Below are positions 26,275 to 35,284 of a stretch of 64,000 nucleotides of DNA, one piece after another; positions within the stretch are counted from its first letter, which is position 1; every line of letters starts with the position of its first letter. The position numbers and the translations under genes were made by a program. The notes beneath the pieces were generated by a model. The model did not search any database and was not told the origin of the DNA. It was given only the letters and a program-made list of their open reading frames with translations. This stretch comes from Lysobacterales bacterium (GTDB lineage Bacteria; Pseudomonadota; Gammaproteobacteria; Xanthomonadales; SZUA-38): NCBI GenBank assembly GCA_028285525.1, contig JANQOZ010000105.1, positions 1-64,000 of the forward strand. The letters are read 5' to 3'.

Positions 26275-28170
26275 ATGCAGAATTTCGCCGCTGCTCTGGT
26301 TGCGCTCTTTCTGGTCGTTCCAACCGCCTTCGCCGCTGAGACGGATTTATCCGCCGCGGTGACGCGAATGGCGAAGGTTGGAAGCTCTTCCTCACCGAGT
26401 TTTTCGCCGGATGGCAAAACTCTGGCGTTTGTATCGACGCTCTCGGGTTTGCCGCAGATCTGGACCATTCCCAGCGACGGCGGATTCCCACGCCAGGTCA
26501 CGGCGCTGGATGATCAGATCCAGAGCGTGACGTGGTCGCCGGACGGTGAGTGGCTGGCCTTTTTGCTGGCGCCCGGCGGCGGCATGAACAGCCAGGTCTA
26601 CCTCATTCGTCCGGACGGGACCGGCATGCGACAGCTCACCGCCGGAGGGCAGGTAAACAATTTTCTCGCCGGATGGAACCGTAGCGGTTCCCGACTCTGG
26701 CTGGCATCCAACGAGCGAAGTGCCGCGGCGATGGACGCCTACACCTACGATATGGGTTCCGGCACGCTCACTCACCGTGCCAACAATCCTGGCATCGGCG
26801 GGGCCAGTGACGAAAGCCCGGACGGCCGACGAGCGATCCTCTGGCGCGTGCAAAGCCGCTCAGACGGCAACCTGTACGTCATCGACCTCAAGAGCGGTGC
26901 GGAGCACCTGCTCACACCCCACAAACCGCCTGGCACCTTTAGCAACGGTCGTTTTCTCGATAACGATACGATCCTGTTGGCAGGCAACGCAGAGCGCGAT
27001 TTGATTGCGTTGGGAAGGGTGAAGCTGGACAAAGACGGTCGCCCGGGTCCGCTGGAGGTTGTTGCCTCCCACCCCACTGGCGAGCTGCAGAGCCTGACGC
27101 TCACCAAAGACGGTCGCACCGGGCTGCTCATCTGGAACGTTCGTGGCCGCAGTGAGCTGGAATGGCTCGACACCCAGACCTGGGAGACCCGCCCGGGCCC
27201 AACCGGTCCCGCCGAGGTGGTCTATAGCGCCACCTTTTCCGCGGACGGTAAGCAGCTGGCGTTTGTCGCGAACGGCGCAGCCCGGCCGACGGACATTTGG
27301 GTGTACCACCGGGAAAGCGACAGTCTCACGCAGCTTACCCACAGTCCCCATGCCGGGGTTGATCTCCAGAGCCTGGTGGAACCGGAGCTGGTGACCTTCG
27401 AGGCTCACGATGGACTCACGCTCTCCGGTTGGCTATACCTGCCGCCGGAGCGCAGCGGCCCGGTACCGATGGTGTTGAGTTTTCATGGCGGTCCGGAAGG
27501 TCAGTCTCGCCCCAGGTTTCGCAGCGACTTTCAGGCGATGCTCTCGCTGGGAATCGGCGTGTTCGACCCGAACGTACGGGGCTCGGCGGGCTTCGGCAAG
27601 CGGTTTGTCAATCTGGACAACGGCGAGCTTCGGTTCGACGGCATCCGCGACATCAAGGCCTGCGTTGACTACGTTGTCGGCGAGGGCTTTGCCGATCCGG
27701 ATCGACTGGGGATTATGGGTGGTTCCTACGGCGGCTATATGACAATGGCCGGCCTTGCCTGGTATCCGGACATGTTTGCCGCCGGCGCCAACCTCTTTGG
27801 CGTGGTGAACTTCGCCACCTTCTTTGCCGAAACGGAGCCCTGGATGGCGGCCATCTCTAAAGTGGAGTACGGCGACCCCGACACCCAGGCGGAGCTCCTC
27901 GCGCGTCTCTCACCCATCAACCGATTGGACCAGGTCAAGTCCCCTACCCTGGTGCTGCACGGTCAGAACGACACCAACGTCCCCGTGGTCGAGGCGGAAC
28001 AGGTTGTTAAGCAGCTAAAGGCGCAGAACGTACCGGTGGAATACGTGCTGTTTCCCGACGAGGGGCACGGCTTTCGCAAAACGGCGAACCGGGTCACCTC
28101 CACCGTTTCAATCGTGCGCTGGTTTGAGCGCTATCTGCTGGCGGAGTCGACGACTGGAGAAGCACCATGA
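26275..28170 (+). CDS. Secreted S9 family (prolyl oligopeptidase-like) peptidase
   Basis: 631 residues; the ATG at 26275 opens a signal peptide (MQNFAAALVALFLVVPTAFAAE). Residues ~45-370 form a WD40/TolB-like propeller with recurrent SPDGKTLAF, SPDGEWLAFL and SADGKQLAFVA strands. The alpha/beta hydrolase domain has the oxyanion-side FHGGPEGQ, Ser484 in GGSYGGY, Asp566 in GQNDTNVP and His598 in DEGHGF, so the triad is complete. The architecture fits acylaminoacyl-peptidase or dipeptidyl-peptidase-like S9C enzymes that trim peptides in the periplasm. It overlaps the next gene by four bases (ATGA), indicating an operon. Confidence 0.93.
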   Translation: MQNFAAALVALFLVVPTAFAAETDLSAAVTRMAKVGSSSSPSFSPDGKTLAFVSTLSGLPQIWTIPSDGGFPRQVTALDDQIQSVTWSPDGEWLAFLLAPGGGMNSQVYLIRPDGTGMRQLTAGGQVNNFLAGWNRSGSRLWLASNERSAAAMDAYTYDMGSGTLTHRANNPGIGGASDESPDGRRAILWRVQSRSDGNLYVIDLKSGAEHLLTPHKPPGTFSNGRFLDNDTILLAGNAERDLIALGRVKLDKDGRPGPLEVVASHPTGELQSLTLTKDGRTGLLIWNVRGRSELEWLDTQTWETRPGPTGPAEVVYSATFSADGKQLAFVANGAARPTDIWVYHRESDSLTQLTHSPHAGVDLQSLVEPELVTFEAHDGLTLSGWLYLPPERSGPVPMVLSFHGGPEGQSRPRFRSDFQAMLSLGIGVFDPNVRGSAGFGKRFVNLDNGELRFDGIRDIKACVDYVVGEGFADPDRLGIMGGSYGGYMTMAGLAWYPDMFAAGANLFGVVNFATFFAETEPWMAAISKVEYGDPDTQAELLARLSPINRLDQVKSPTLVLHGQNDTNVPVVEAEQVVKQLKAQNVPVEYVLFPDEGHGFRKTANRVTSTVSIVRWFERYLLAESTTGEAP

Positions 28171-28670
28171 AACTCAGTCAGATGGTTCGTACCGCCATCA
28201 TCACGGCGGACGTTGAGCGGGCGCGCACGTTCTATGAGCAGGTGCTGGGCATGACCGAGGTGTACTGGCAGGGTCATCTCAACGATCCGACCGTCTGGCA
28301 TCTGCTGGGCACGGCGGACAACGCGCAGTGCCGCGCGGTGATTCTGAAGCCACCGGGCCAGCCCGACTTTGGCATGGTCGGTCTTTTTGAAGTGTCCGAT
28401 CCCGCGCCTTCCGCTTTGCCGGCAGCCTCCAACGAAATCCGTGTCGGCGAGGGCGTGTGCGTGTTCTACTGCTCGGATCTGGATTACGTTGTTGATCGCG
28501 CCGAAGCTTTCGGCGGGCAAATCGTCGCAGCCCCGATTAACCTTGTGCATGAAGGCCGCAAGAAGCAGCGCGAAATGTGCCTTCGCGACCCGGACGGCCA
28601 CGCGATCAACCTGATCGAGTGGGATCCGGCGGAGGTTCGCCGGCCCGAACTCACGCCGGGAGAGCTCTGA
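28167..28670 (+). CDS. VOC (glyoxalase/bleomycin resistance) family protein
   Basis: 167 residues. Two beta-alpha-beta-beta-beta halves are visible: VRTAIITADVERARTFYEQVLGMTEVYW in the first, and VCVFYCSDLDYVVDRAEAFGGQIV with LRDPDGHAINLIEWD in the second. The C-terminal Glu in NLIEWD is at the usual metal-ligand place. It overlaps the S9 peptidase gene by four bases. No signal peptide. This is one of four VOC proteins between 28.1 and 35.7 kb. The substrate cannot be inferred. Confidence 0.88.
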   Translation: MKLSQMVRTAIITADVERARTFYEQVLGMTEVYWQGHLNDPTVWHLLGTADNAQCRAVILKPPGQPDFGMVGLFEVSDPAPSALPAASNEIRVGEGVCVFYCSDLDYVVDRAEAFGGQIVAAPINLVHEGRKKQREMCLRDPDGHAINLIEWDPAEVRRPELTPGEL

Positions 28671-28913
28671 CCCAACTGGCTACGCGAGCCGCGCTTCTCC
28701 ACTGAAGTTCTTGAGCAACGAAATCTAGCTCGACATCTAACTGATGTAGCGTTTGCCGGTCTCCATCGACGGGTTAGATTGCCGAGACATAGATGGGTAT
28801 TTTTACCTATAGCCTGTCTGCGTGGTCATGGTTAGCGTTGGTCGAGCCTGGGTTGGGAGAAAAATCAGCCTGAGCGTTGGTTGACCTTATTGACGTCGAA
28901 GAAGGCCCTACTC

Positions 28914-31175
28914 ATGGCTCAAGATCCGAGCAACGCTATTCGTCTGGCGTTTTTACTGCTTCTCCCCGGCGCCTTTGCGCTGACCTCCGTGACACCCGCG
29001 TGGGGTCAACCTCCCGATACACGGACCGGCTTAAGTACCGATTCTGAAACGGAAGAAAACGCCGAAGATCCGGCAGAACTCGAATCGATGGTTGTGCGAG
29101 AGATTATCGTCACCGGGCAGAAGCGCGAACGGACCGTGCAGGAGAGTGATGTGTCCGTGACGGCCTTCGACCGCCAGGCATTGACAGAAGTCCGCCTGCG
29201 AGACTTTCGACGCATTGATGACCTGGTGCCCAACGTCCAGTTCAACGAATCTGGTCAGCTTAGCTCCGTCTTCATCTCCATTCGCGGTGTTGAATCCAAT
29301 CCCTTCATCGTTAATCGAGCCGCGATATATATCGACGGAATCCCGTTCCGAGAGTTGAACAACGCGGTGCTCAACCAGATCGATTCCGTTGAGGTACTCC
29401 GTGGACCGCAGGCCACGCTTTACGGTGCCAACAGCGAAGCGGGACTCATCTTGATCAACAGCAAAGAGCCCGGCGACAGCGCCGAGGGCACTTTGCGGGG
29501 CACGTTCAGCAGCTTTGATGGTGGGAACACCAGTACGGTCGACGGCTTTGTCGGCGGCCCGCTGAACGATCACTCTCTCGACGGATCGGTGGCGTTTAAG
29601 GTTTCGGACAGGGACAGTTTCTTCCCCAACCCGCTGTCTTCCATCGGTGAGCCGGGCGAAATCGACGAGCTGTTTCTCCAGGGCCGGATGACCTGGCGGC
29701 CGAACGACAGGCTCACCCTTAAGGCGATGGCCTACGTGATTGATATCGATGCTCCAGGTATTTTTGAAGAAGAGTACTTGCCAACGGACCGGAGTCTCTA
29801 CGATGCGTCTTATGGCTTTTTTAATGGTGGGCGCGGCATCGGTCGCTACGAACTGCTGCAGGACTCGCCAAAGCGGACCGAGGAGCGAGACTACGTCGCC
29901 GGGATTTCTGCAAACTACCTCCTGGCCAGAGGGCAGATCGACGCGGCGGTCTCCTACACCAGCGAGGACGAAGACTCGCGGGGCAATGATCTGGACTTCA
30001 CCGCGCTGCCGACGGCTGCCGGAGGTACGATCTTTGAGCAGGAAATCTGGAATGCCGAGGTGCGCTACACGTCACCAGCCAGCGACCGATTCGAGTATCT
30101 TTTTGGTGCGTCATTTTACGAGGAGGACGAGACGCTGCTGGTAGGCACGCTGGTCGGGCCGGGCGCGTTGAGTGACTTTCAATTCGCGCCGCCGCAGACT
30201 CGGGGAGCACGCGATTTTGCGTTGTTCGGAACGGCGACTTTCGGTCTGGGTGTAGACGGACTCAGCCTGTCTGCCGGGCTGCGCTACGACCGCGCTTTGC
30301 GAGAAACGCAACAAAGTGAGGGCTCATTGAATTTTGGTCCACTTGGCGACGTCATCTTTCAGGAGCTGGCCTTTGACGAGACCTTCGACAACTTTCTGCC
30401 GCGTCTTGCTCTGACTTATCGACCCAATCCCGGCCTCACGGCCTACGCGAGCGCCGCCAAGGGTTATATCCCCGGAGGATTCAATCTCACCATCGCCCAG
30501 GAGGCGGTCGCCGATGACATCATCCGCTACGGCAACGAGAACGTGTGGAACTATGAGCTCGGACTCAAGCATCTATTCAGCAACGGCCGGGGCTACATCA
30601 ATGGCGCGCTGTTCTTCATTGATGCCGACGATTGGCAAGAGATTCGTGTCATCACGAACGACCAGGGCCAGGTACAGTCGTCCGCCTTCATCGCAGCGGA
30701 CGCGTCGATCGAGAGCAGAGGTTTTGAAGTCGAGTTCGGCTATAGCCTGAGCGAACGTTGGACGCTCAATGCTAACTTTGGCTACATCGATGCAGAATAC
30801 ACGCGCCTGATCGCCAACTCTCTGGAAGATCTTACGGGTAACCAGGTGAAGCTTGTTCCGGAGTATGACGCAAATATTGCCCTTCGGTATGCCCATCCTA
30901 ACGGCTTCTTCGCCCGGGCCGAACTGAGCGCGATCGGCGATACGGCGCTCGATGAACGCAACCGATTCGAGCGCGACGCAGTCGAGGTGTGGAACCTGCA
31001 GGCGGGCTATGAAGGATCTAATTGGTCGGTCCGGGCGTTCCTGGAAAACGCGACCGACGAGCGATATCAAAACGGTCTCGCGTTCGACAATTTTGCGTTC
31101 GGTCTGGATGGGAACGCTTATTCGGTCTTCGACAATCCCCGAGTCGCCGGTGTTGAGCTGGAATACCGCCTGTAG
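28914..31175 (+). CDS. TonB-dependent outer-membrane receptor
   Basis: About 753 residues from the ATG at 28914 (a TTG at 28881 is the alternative); the signal peptide is about 1-32. The plug starts near REIIVTGQKRERTVQESDVSVTAF and has PNVQFNESGQ, SIRGVESNPF, IYIDGIPF and IDSVEVLRGPQATLYGANSEAGLI, all standard TonB-receptor plug motifs. The rest alternates beta strands and loops (TLKAMAYVIDID, SAGLRYDRALRE, YASAAKGYIPGGFN, LNANFGYIDAEYTRL) and ends VAGVELEYRL, a terminal strand recognised by BAM. The closest flavour is the iron/complex-nutrient receptor group of Sphingomonadales and Xanthomonadales. Neighbouring VOC, hydrolase and dioxygenase genes hint at import of a small organic substrate (inference). 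Confidence 0.95.
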   Translation: MAQDPSNAIRLAFLLLLPGAFALTSVTPAWGQPPDTRTGLSTDSETEENAEDPAELESMVVREIIVTGQKRERTVQESDVSVTAFDRQALTEVRLRDFRRIDDLVPNVQFNESGQLSSVFISIRGVESNPFIVNRAAIYIDGIPFRELNNAVLNQIDSVEVLRGPQATLYGANSEAGLILINSKEPGDSAEGTLRGTFSSFDGGNTSTVDGFVGGPLNDHSLDGSVAFKVSDRDSFFPNPLSSIGEPGEIDELFLQGRMTWRPNDRLTLKAMAYVIDIDAPGIFEEEYLPTDRSLYDASYGFFNGGRGIGRYELLQDSPKRTEERDYVAGISANYLLARGQIDAAVSYTSEDEDSRGNDLDFTALPTAAGGTIFEQEIWNAEVRYTSPASDRFEYLFGASFYEEDETLLVGTLVGPGALSDFQFAPPQTRGARDFALFGTATFGLGVDGLSLSAGLRYDRALRETQQSEGSLNFGPLGDVIFQELAFDETFDNFLPRLALTYRPNPGLTAYASAAKGYIPGGFNLTIAQEAVADDIIRYGNENVWNYELGLKHLFSNGRGYINGALFFIDADDWQEIRVITNDQGQVQSSAFIAADASIESRGFEVEFGYSLSERWTLNANFGYIDAEYTRLIANSLEDLTGNQVKLVPEYDANIALRYAHPNGFFARAELSAIGDTALDERNRFERDAVEVWNLQAGYEGSNWSVRAFLENATDERYQNGLAFDNFAFGLDGNAYSVFDNPRVAGVELEYRL

Positions 31176-31179
31176 CTGA

Positions 31180-31195
31180 GGAACCAGTGGGTTCC
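31180..31195 (+). terminator. Short hairpin just after the TonB receptor gene
   Basis: GGAACC (31180-31185), loop AGTG, GGTTCC (31190-31195), starting four bases after the stop codon. There is no T-run, so it is only a weak terminator or mRNA-end candidate. Confidence 0.35.
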
Positions 31196-31375
31196 CTGGT
31201 GGATAGTCTGTCTCGCAACGACCAGCGGCATCTGTCTATTGCTGGCTGTCGCCCTCAACCTGTCGGTCGATCGAAACGCTTGCTGCTCGCCGGTTCGTCA
31301 TCGCGTAGTATCCAATGATCGACACTCTCGAGCTTGAGCCTCGAGCGAACGTTTTCGATGGAGATACTTGCCGCG

Positions 31376-31759
31376 ATGAATCGACTATTCACCAACATCC
31401 TTACTGACGACGTTGCCAAAACCGCGGCTTTCTACGAGGCCGTATTCGGAATGCGTCGCCACTACGACTCCGACTGGTTTGTCATTCTCGTGCACGACTC
31501 GCTTCCCGAACAGGAGTTTGGCGTCTTGGATCGGTCCTCTGACATTGTCCCCGAGTCCGCCCGCACACCGTTTGGCGGTGCGATGATCACGTTTGTGGTG
31601 GACAACTGCGGAGAGACGTTTTCATTAGCCGAGATCCATGGCGCAGACGTGATCGAAAGACCGCGGCTCATGCCCTATGGTCAACGCCGGGCGATCGTGC
31701 GCGACCCGGCCGGCACGGTGATCGACATCAGCTCGCCGGAAGGGGAGCCCACCGGCTAA
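31376..31759 (+). CDS. VOC family protein
   Basis: 127 residues from the ATG at 31376; an ATG at 31358 adds six. The single VOC module pair shows MNRLFTNILTDDVAKTAAFYEAVFGM, ITFVVDNCGETFSLAEIHGADVIERP and RAIVRDPAGTVIDISSPEG. It is the first gene of a tight set (31376-33457) with an alpha/beta hydrolase and a PhyH dioxygenase; the next gene starts within 20 bases. Two CTCGAG sites 13 bases apart (31327 and 31340) lie upstream. Confidence 0.85.
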   Translation: MNRLFTNILTDDVAKTAAFYEAVFGMRRHYDSDWFVILVHDSLPEQEFGVLDRSSDIVPESARTPFGGAMITFVVDNCGETFSLAEIHGADVIERPRLMPYGQRRAIVRDPAGTVIDISSPEGEPTG

Positions 31760-31778
31760 GGTGCCAAACAGGACACTA

Positions 31779-32612
31779 ATGAAACACCGATACGTCGACT
31801 GCCGCGACGGCCAGCTTCACGTGAGTCTCTCCGGCGAGGGCCCACCGGTGCTGCTGCTGCACTGGGCACCGCAATCGTCGCGCATGTACGAACATGAGAT
31901 GGCGCATCTGGCGGATGTCGGTTACCAGGCCGTCGCCGTAGACCTGGCAGGATTTGGACGTTCGCATAAGCCTCAGGTGATCTGGCCCTACGAGCGTCAG
32001 GCGGAGGCGCTTGCCGAGGCGCTGGACCTGCTGGGTATCGATTGCTGCGCGATTCTGGGTGCGCATCTGTCTGCGCCGGTAGCGGTTCATCTGGCGCTGA
32101 CCAACTCTGGGAAAGTCACTGCGCTCATGCTCGACGGCTGCGCCCATTTGCTGCCGCCGGCGGCCCAGCAGCGAATCGGGGAGAAAATGGCCGCGGTGAA
32201 GCTGAAACCCCCGGGCTATCATGACGACGGCAGTCATGCATCGCTGCCCTGGAAGCGGGCCGTGCGTTCGCTCGAAATCTACGATCCGGATTTTGTGGTC
32301 AACAAAAAGACGCTTTCTCTGGTTTACCGCATCATGGCGGACGATCTGGCGGCGGGGCTTCTCGAAGACTACGGGACCTTCCAACCCTTCGACATGGCCG
32401 GAAGCCTGGCTCGGATCAGCCAGCCAACGCTGGTGCTGTCTGCCGAACGTGATCCGCTGGTTGACGCACAGGTGCCGACGGTGGACGCTCTCCGCATGGG
32501 CAACGCACCGGTCAGCGCCAGAACGCTTAAGGGCACGCATCCACTTCACAACCCCGATCGCCGCGGCGAGTACGCGAATGCGATCGCTGAATTCCTCAGG
32601 GAGCTTCGGTGA
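31779..32612 (+). CDS. Alpha/beta hydrolase-fold protein lacking the nucleophile Ser
   Basis: 277 residues from the ATG at 31779 (AGGA five bases upstream); a GTG at 31761 is possible. The fold is clear: HVSLSGEGPPVLLLHWAPQSS, DLAGFGRSHKP, LPWKRAVRSL, PTLVLSAERDPLVD and GTHPLHNPDRR. At the nucleophile elbow, where GHSxGG is normal, the sequence is ILGAHLSAPVA, so His96 (codon 32064-32066) replaces Ser. The oxyanion HGxP is changed to HWAP. The acid (ERDP) and His (GTHP) positions are kept. It may be a non-hydrolytic or unusual enzyme of the superfamily. It overlaps the dioxygenase gene by four bases. Confidence 0.88.
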   Translation: MKHRYVDCRDGQLHVSLSGEGPPVLLLHWAPQSSRMYEHEMAHLADVGYQAVAVDLAGFGRSHKPQVIWPYERQAEALAEALDLLGIDCCAILGAHLSAPVAVHLALTNSGKVTALMLDGCAHLLPPAAQQRIGEKMAAVKLKPPGYHDDGSHASLPWKRAVRSLEIYDPDFVVNKKTLSLVYRIMADDLAAGLLEDYGTFQPFDMAGSLARISQPTLVLSAERDPLVDAQVPTVDALRMGNAPVSARTLKGTHPLHNPDRRGEYANAIAEFLRELR

Positions 32613-33457
32613 TCATCGACGAGGCAACGGTCGCGAGCTACCGCCAGGATGGTGCCGTTCTGATCCCCGGGGCTTTTCGGGACTGGACCGATTCCCTCAG
32701 CGACGCTTGTCTTTCGGTGCTCGAGGAGCAGCGAGCAGGCCGCATCGACTCATCCGACTCGATTTCTGCGCACCAGAACCCGCTGACTGTGGTCGAGGGT
32801 TTTGGTGGCGGCGCCATGATGCTGAATCTCGTTCCCTACCATGTCGACTTTGCCGGATGGCTGGAAGCGTCACCCGCGGCGGAGCTCACGGCAAAAGTGA
32901 TGCAGAGCAGCACGTCTCGCTTCTGGGTGGACGCCTCGTTCCTGAAGGACGAAGCTGATGCGAGCGAAGGCACACCCTGGCACAACGACACGTGTACCTG
33001 GCCGTTCTGGGGTTCCCAGATGACCATTCTTTGGATCGCGCTAACAGATGTCGACAAGGGAAACGGTCCACTCACCACGGTGGCGGGCAGCCATCGCGGT
33101 ACCGGGCGCTACTACTCACCTTTCTTTCCACCAACCGACGCACTACCTGAGCCCTATCAGCCCTGGCAGGACTTGCTCGATCAGGTGGAAGCGCCCGACG
33201 CGCGGATACAGACCTGGACGATGAAGCGCGGTGACTGTCTGTGCGTCCATCCGTCTACGATTCACGGTTCGCTGCCCCGCAAGGGCGGCGCTACGCCTCG
33301 GCTGGCGTTCAGCAGTCGGTGGCTGGGGGACGACGTGGTCTGGAAACCTGATCCGCTCACCGAGCGAATGACCGCGCGGCTGAATGATCATCCGGAGATG
33401 CGCCGGGGCGAGCCGCCGCCCGCGAGCGTCATGCCGATTCAGTGGGGTGCGGGCTGA
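32609..33457 (+). CDS. Phytanoyl-CoA dioxygenase (PhyH)-like Fe(II)/2-oxoglutarate enzyme
   Basis: 282 residues from the GTG at 32609. The double-stranded beta-helix core shows the iron-binding HxD in TPWHNDTCTWPF, a distal His in HPSTIHGSLPRKG, and Arg in TPRLAFSSRW suited to 2-oxoglutarate binding. The order and spacing match PhyH enzymes that hydroxylate small molecules or side chains. There is no signal peptide. It overlaps the alpha/beta hydrolase gene by four bases and is probably co-transcribed with it and the VOC gene at 31376. The substrate is unknown. Confidence 0.9.
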   Translation: MIIDEATVASYRQDGAVLIPGAFRDWTDSLSDACLSVLEEQRAGRIDSSDSISAHQNPLTVVEGFGGGAMMLNLVPYHVDFAGWLEASPAAELTAKVMQSSTSRFWVDASFLKDEADASEGTPWHNDTCTWPFWGSQMTILWIALTDVDKGNGPLTTVAGSHRGTGRYYSPFFPPTDALPEPYQPWQDLLDQVEAPDARIQTWTMKRGDCLCVHPSTIHGSLPRKGGATPRLAFSSRWLGDDVVWKPDPLTERMTARLNDHPEMRRGEPPPASVMPIQWGAG

Positions 33458-33523
33458 GGTGTTCATCCGAGTGTGGGTCTATGGCACAGTGTGGCTGACC
33501 CCATCCAACACCAGGCTTCACTG

Positions 33524-34180
33524 ATGCGATTGACCTTAGCTTTTCTTCTTCTCCTGCTCGGCGGATGTGCCGGTTCGTCCAAGCCGCCGAGTTTTGATAC
33601 CCCACCCGACGTGACGCCGGATGGCCTGCAGCGGTTCGAAAGCCCGGTTTTCGAACTGGTTTATGTAAAGCCGGATCTCGACCTGTCCAGCTACAATCTG
33701 ATTCAGATTCGTCCGATTGGGTTGGGGTACAAGCGCGATCCTGCGAAGGGACCGATGCTGCTACGTCCGGCGAGGAATTTTGAGCTCAATCAGGCGCAGC
33801 GCACCCAGGTCAGCCGCGCGTTTGCCAGAGCGTTTACCGAGGCGATGACGGGAGACGGGCGCTATCGTCAGGTGATCGATCCGGAAGCTGGCGCCATGCA
33901 GGTTCAGCTGGCGCTGGCCAGGCTCGAAGTAAACATCCCGGAAGCCGGAGCGGATACCTCCGAAAAGGTCATGATCGACAAGGCCGGCGAGATGACCCTG
34001 GTTGTTGAGGTGTCCGACGCGATCAGCGGCGAGCCGCTGGTGCGCGGGCGAGACACCTACGTGGTTGCCGGCGGCGGCCAGTCCCGCGCTGACCTCAATC
34101 TTGAGATCAACTCGGTCTTTACTCAGTGGGCTCAGGACATCCGCAACGGATTTGATCAGCTGTCGCCCGGCAGAAACTAA
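33524..34180 (+). CDS. DUF3313-like outer-membrane lipoprotein
   Basis: 218 residues from the ATG at 33524. A lipobox is clear: MRLTLAFLLLLLGGCAGSS, with cleavage before Cys. The mature protein has YVKPDLDLSSYNLIQIRPIGLGY, RTQVSRAFARAFTEAM, LALARLEVNIPEA and TLVVEVSDAISGEPLVRGRD, consistent with DUF3313 lipoproteins as I recall them. The residues after Cys (AGSS) do not include the Asp+2 inner-membrane retention signal, so outer-membrane sorting is expected. Function unknown. Confidence 0.8.
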   Translation: MRLTLAFLLLLLGGCAGSSKPPSFDTPPDVTPDGLQRFESPVFELVYVKPDLDLSSYNLIQIRPIGLGYKRDPAKGPMLLRPARNFELNQAQRTQVSRAFARAFTEAMTGDGRYRQVIDPEAGAMQVQLALARLEVNIPEAGADTSEKVMIDKAGEMTLVVEVSDAISGEPLVRGRDTYVVAGGGQSRADLNLEINSVFTQWAQDIRNGFDQLSPGRN

Positions 34181-34229
34181 TCGAAAGCAGCGGCCTTACG
34201 CCCAGGACCCATACGCGGGTGCTCGCTTT

Positions 34230-35255
34230 TTGAGGACATCAGCGCGGCACATCCAGCAGGCGGGATGCCTGCTTGCGCTCGCACTTACCCTTTGTACTCC
34301 GAACGTTTTTGCTGATGACGGCTGGATTGAGGCGACCGCAATTGTCCGCTCGCTGGATCGCCAGCAGGCGTTCTTCCAAGGCGTCGGTGGGTATGAGGTA
34401 CGCCATGAAGGGCCAGCCCACCGTTCGTTGCTGCGCTACTGGGGGCTGGACGAACAGGTCACCGGCCAGGAGATGCTGCTGGCGGAGCCAGGTGCCAAGC
34501 GAGGGTTTGTCAGGCTGATTGCGCTCAACGGCGTGGAGGGTCAGAAAGAGATTCGCTCGGCCGGGCTGTTCTTCGACTCAGGCGGCATCATGGGGCTGAA
34601 CGTGCGGGTGAGCAGTATCGCCAAGACCTTTACGCGGACCCAGGCCGCGGGCTGGAGACCGCTGTCTGATCCGGTGTGGTTTTCTGTCGACGATTTTTCG
34701 GTGGCGGAGGCCATTTTTCTGGGGCCTGACGGTCTTGCTATCGGGCTGATCGAACGGCAGAAGCCTCCGCTCGGGCCCGAGTGGGCGCTGACGGACGGAA
34801 CGTTCTCACGACCGAACAACGCGTTCGTGATCACCGCGGACCTGGAAGCCTCGGAGACGTTTTACCGGGGTGACCTGAGCTGGCAGCCGTTCCTGGAGGA
34901 TAGCGGGCCGGCAGCCAAACCCGGGATGAACCTCTACGGCTGGCCTCACAACCGCGTTGCCGACGTGGACCGGCAGGTCGTCTGGTGGCATCCAGATGGC
35001 GGCGGAGAGGGGTCGCTTGCACAGATTCAGCTTCGCGGTGCGACGGGACGAGATTTCAGCCGACGGGCTGCGCCCCCCAATCTGGGCTGGGTCGCGCTGC
35101 GGCACATCGTGGAGACCAGGGTGAACGTAACCACCGGGAGTAACCCTTTTCTCCTGCCGCCATATGGATGCGTCAGCGCTACTCATCGGGTCGATCCCGA
35201 CGGCGTTCGCCATGAGTTTCTTCACACGTCGTCTGGATGCTCTAAAGCGAGATAA
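34230..35255 (+). CDS. Exported VOC-fold protein
   Basis: About 341 residues. No ATG gives a good start. The TTG at 34230 produces a reasonable signal peptide (MRTSARHIQQAGCLLALALTLCTPNVFADD); an upstream extension would lie inside the lipoprotein gene. VOC-like modules are seen at IEATAIVRSLDRQQAFFQGVGGYEV, GLNVRVSSIAKTFTRTQAAGW, EAIFLGPDGLAIGLIE and FVITADLEASETFYRG. It follows the lipoprotein gene by 49 bases on the same strand. A periplasmic VOC protein is unusual; substrate and metal content are unknown. Confidence 0.7.
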   Translation: MRTSARHIQQAGCLLALALTLCTPNVFADDGWIEATAIVRSLDRQQAFFQGVGGYEVRHEGPAHRSLLRYWGLDEQVTGQEMLLAEPGAKRGFVRLIALNGVEGQKEIRSAGLFFDSGGIMGLNVRVSSIAKTFTRTQAAGWRPLSDPVWFSVDDFSVAEAIFLGPDGLAIGLIERQKPPLGPEWALTDGTFSRPNNAFVITADLEASETFYRGDLSWQPFLEDSGPAAKPGMNLYGWPHNRVADVDRQVVWWHPDGGGEGSLAQIQLRGATGRDFSRRAAPPNLGWVALRHIVETRVNVTTGSNPFLLPPYGCVSATHRVDPDGVRHEFLHTSSGCSKAR

Positions 35256-35257
35256 AG

Positions 35258-35274
35258 CGGCTCAGGCGAAGCCG
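35258..35274. terminator. Small stem-loop between convergent VOC genes
   Basis: CGGCT (35258-35262) and AGCCG (35270-35274) flank a 7-base loop, in the 29-base gap between convergent genes. No T-run. Weak candidate. Confidence 0.25.
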
Positions 35275-35284
35275 GCCGATTGTG

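Noticed and set aside
31327..31345. Two CTCGAG sites 13 bases apart as an operator
   Set aside because: CTCGAG is short and common in GC-rich DNA; the spacing alone is not enough to call a site.
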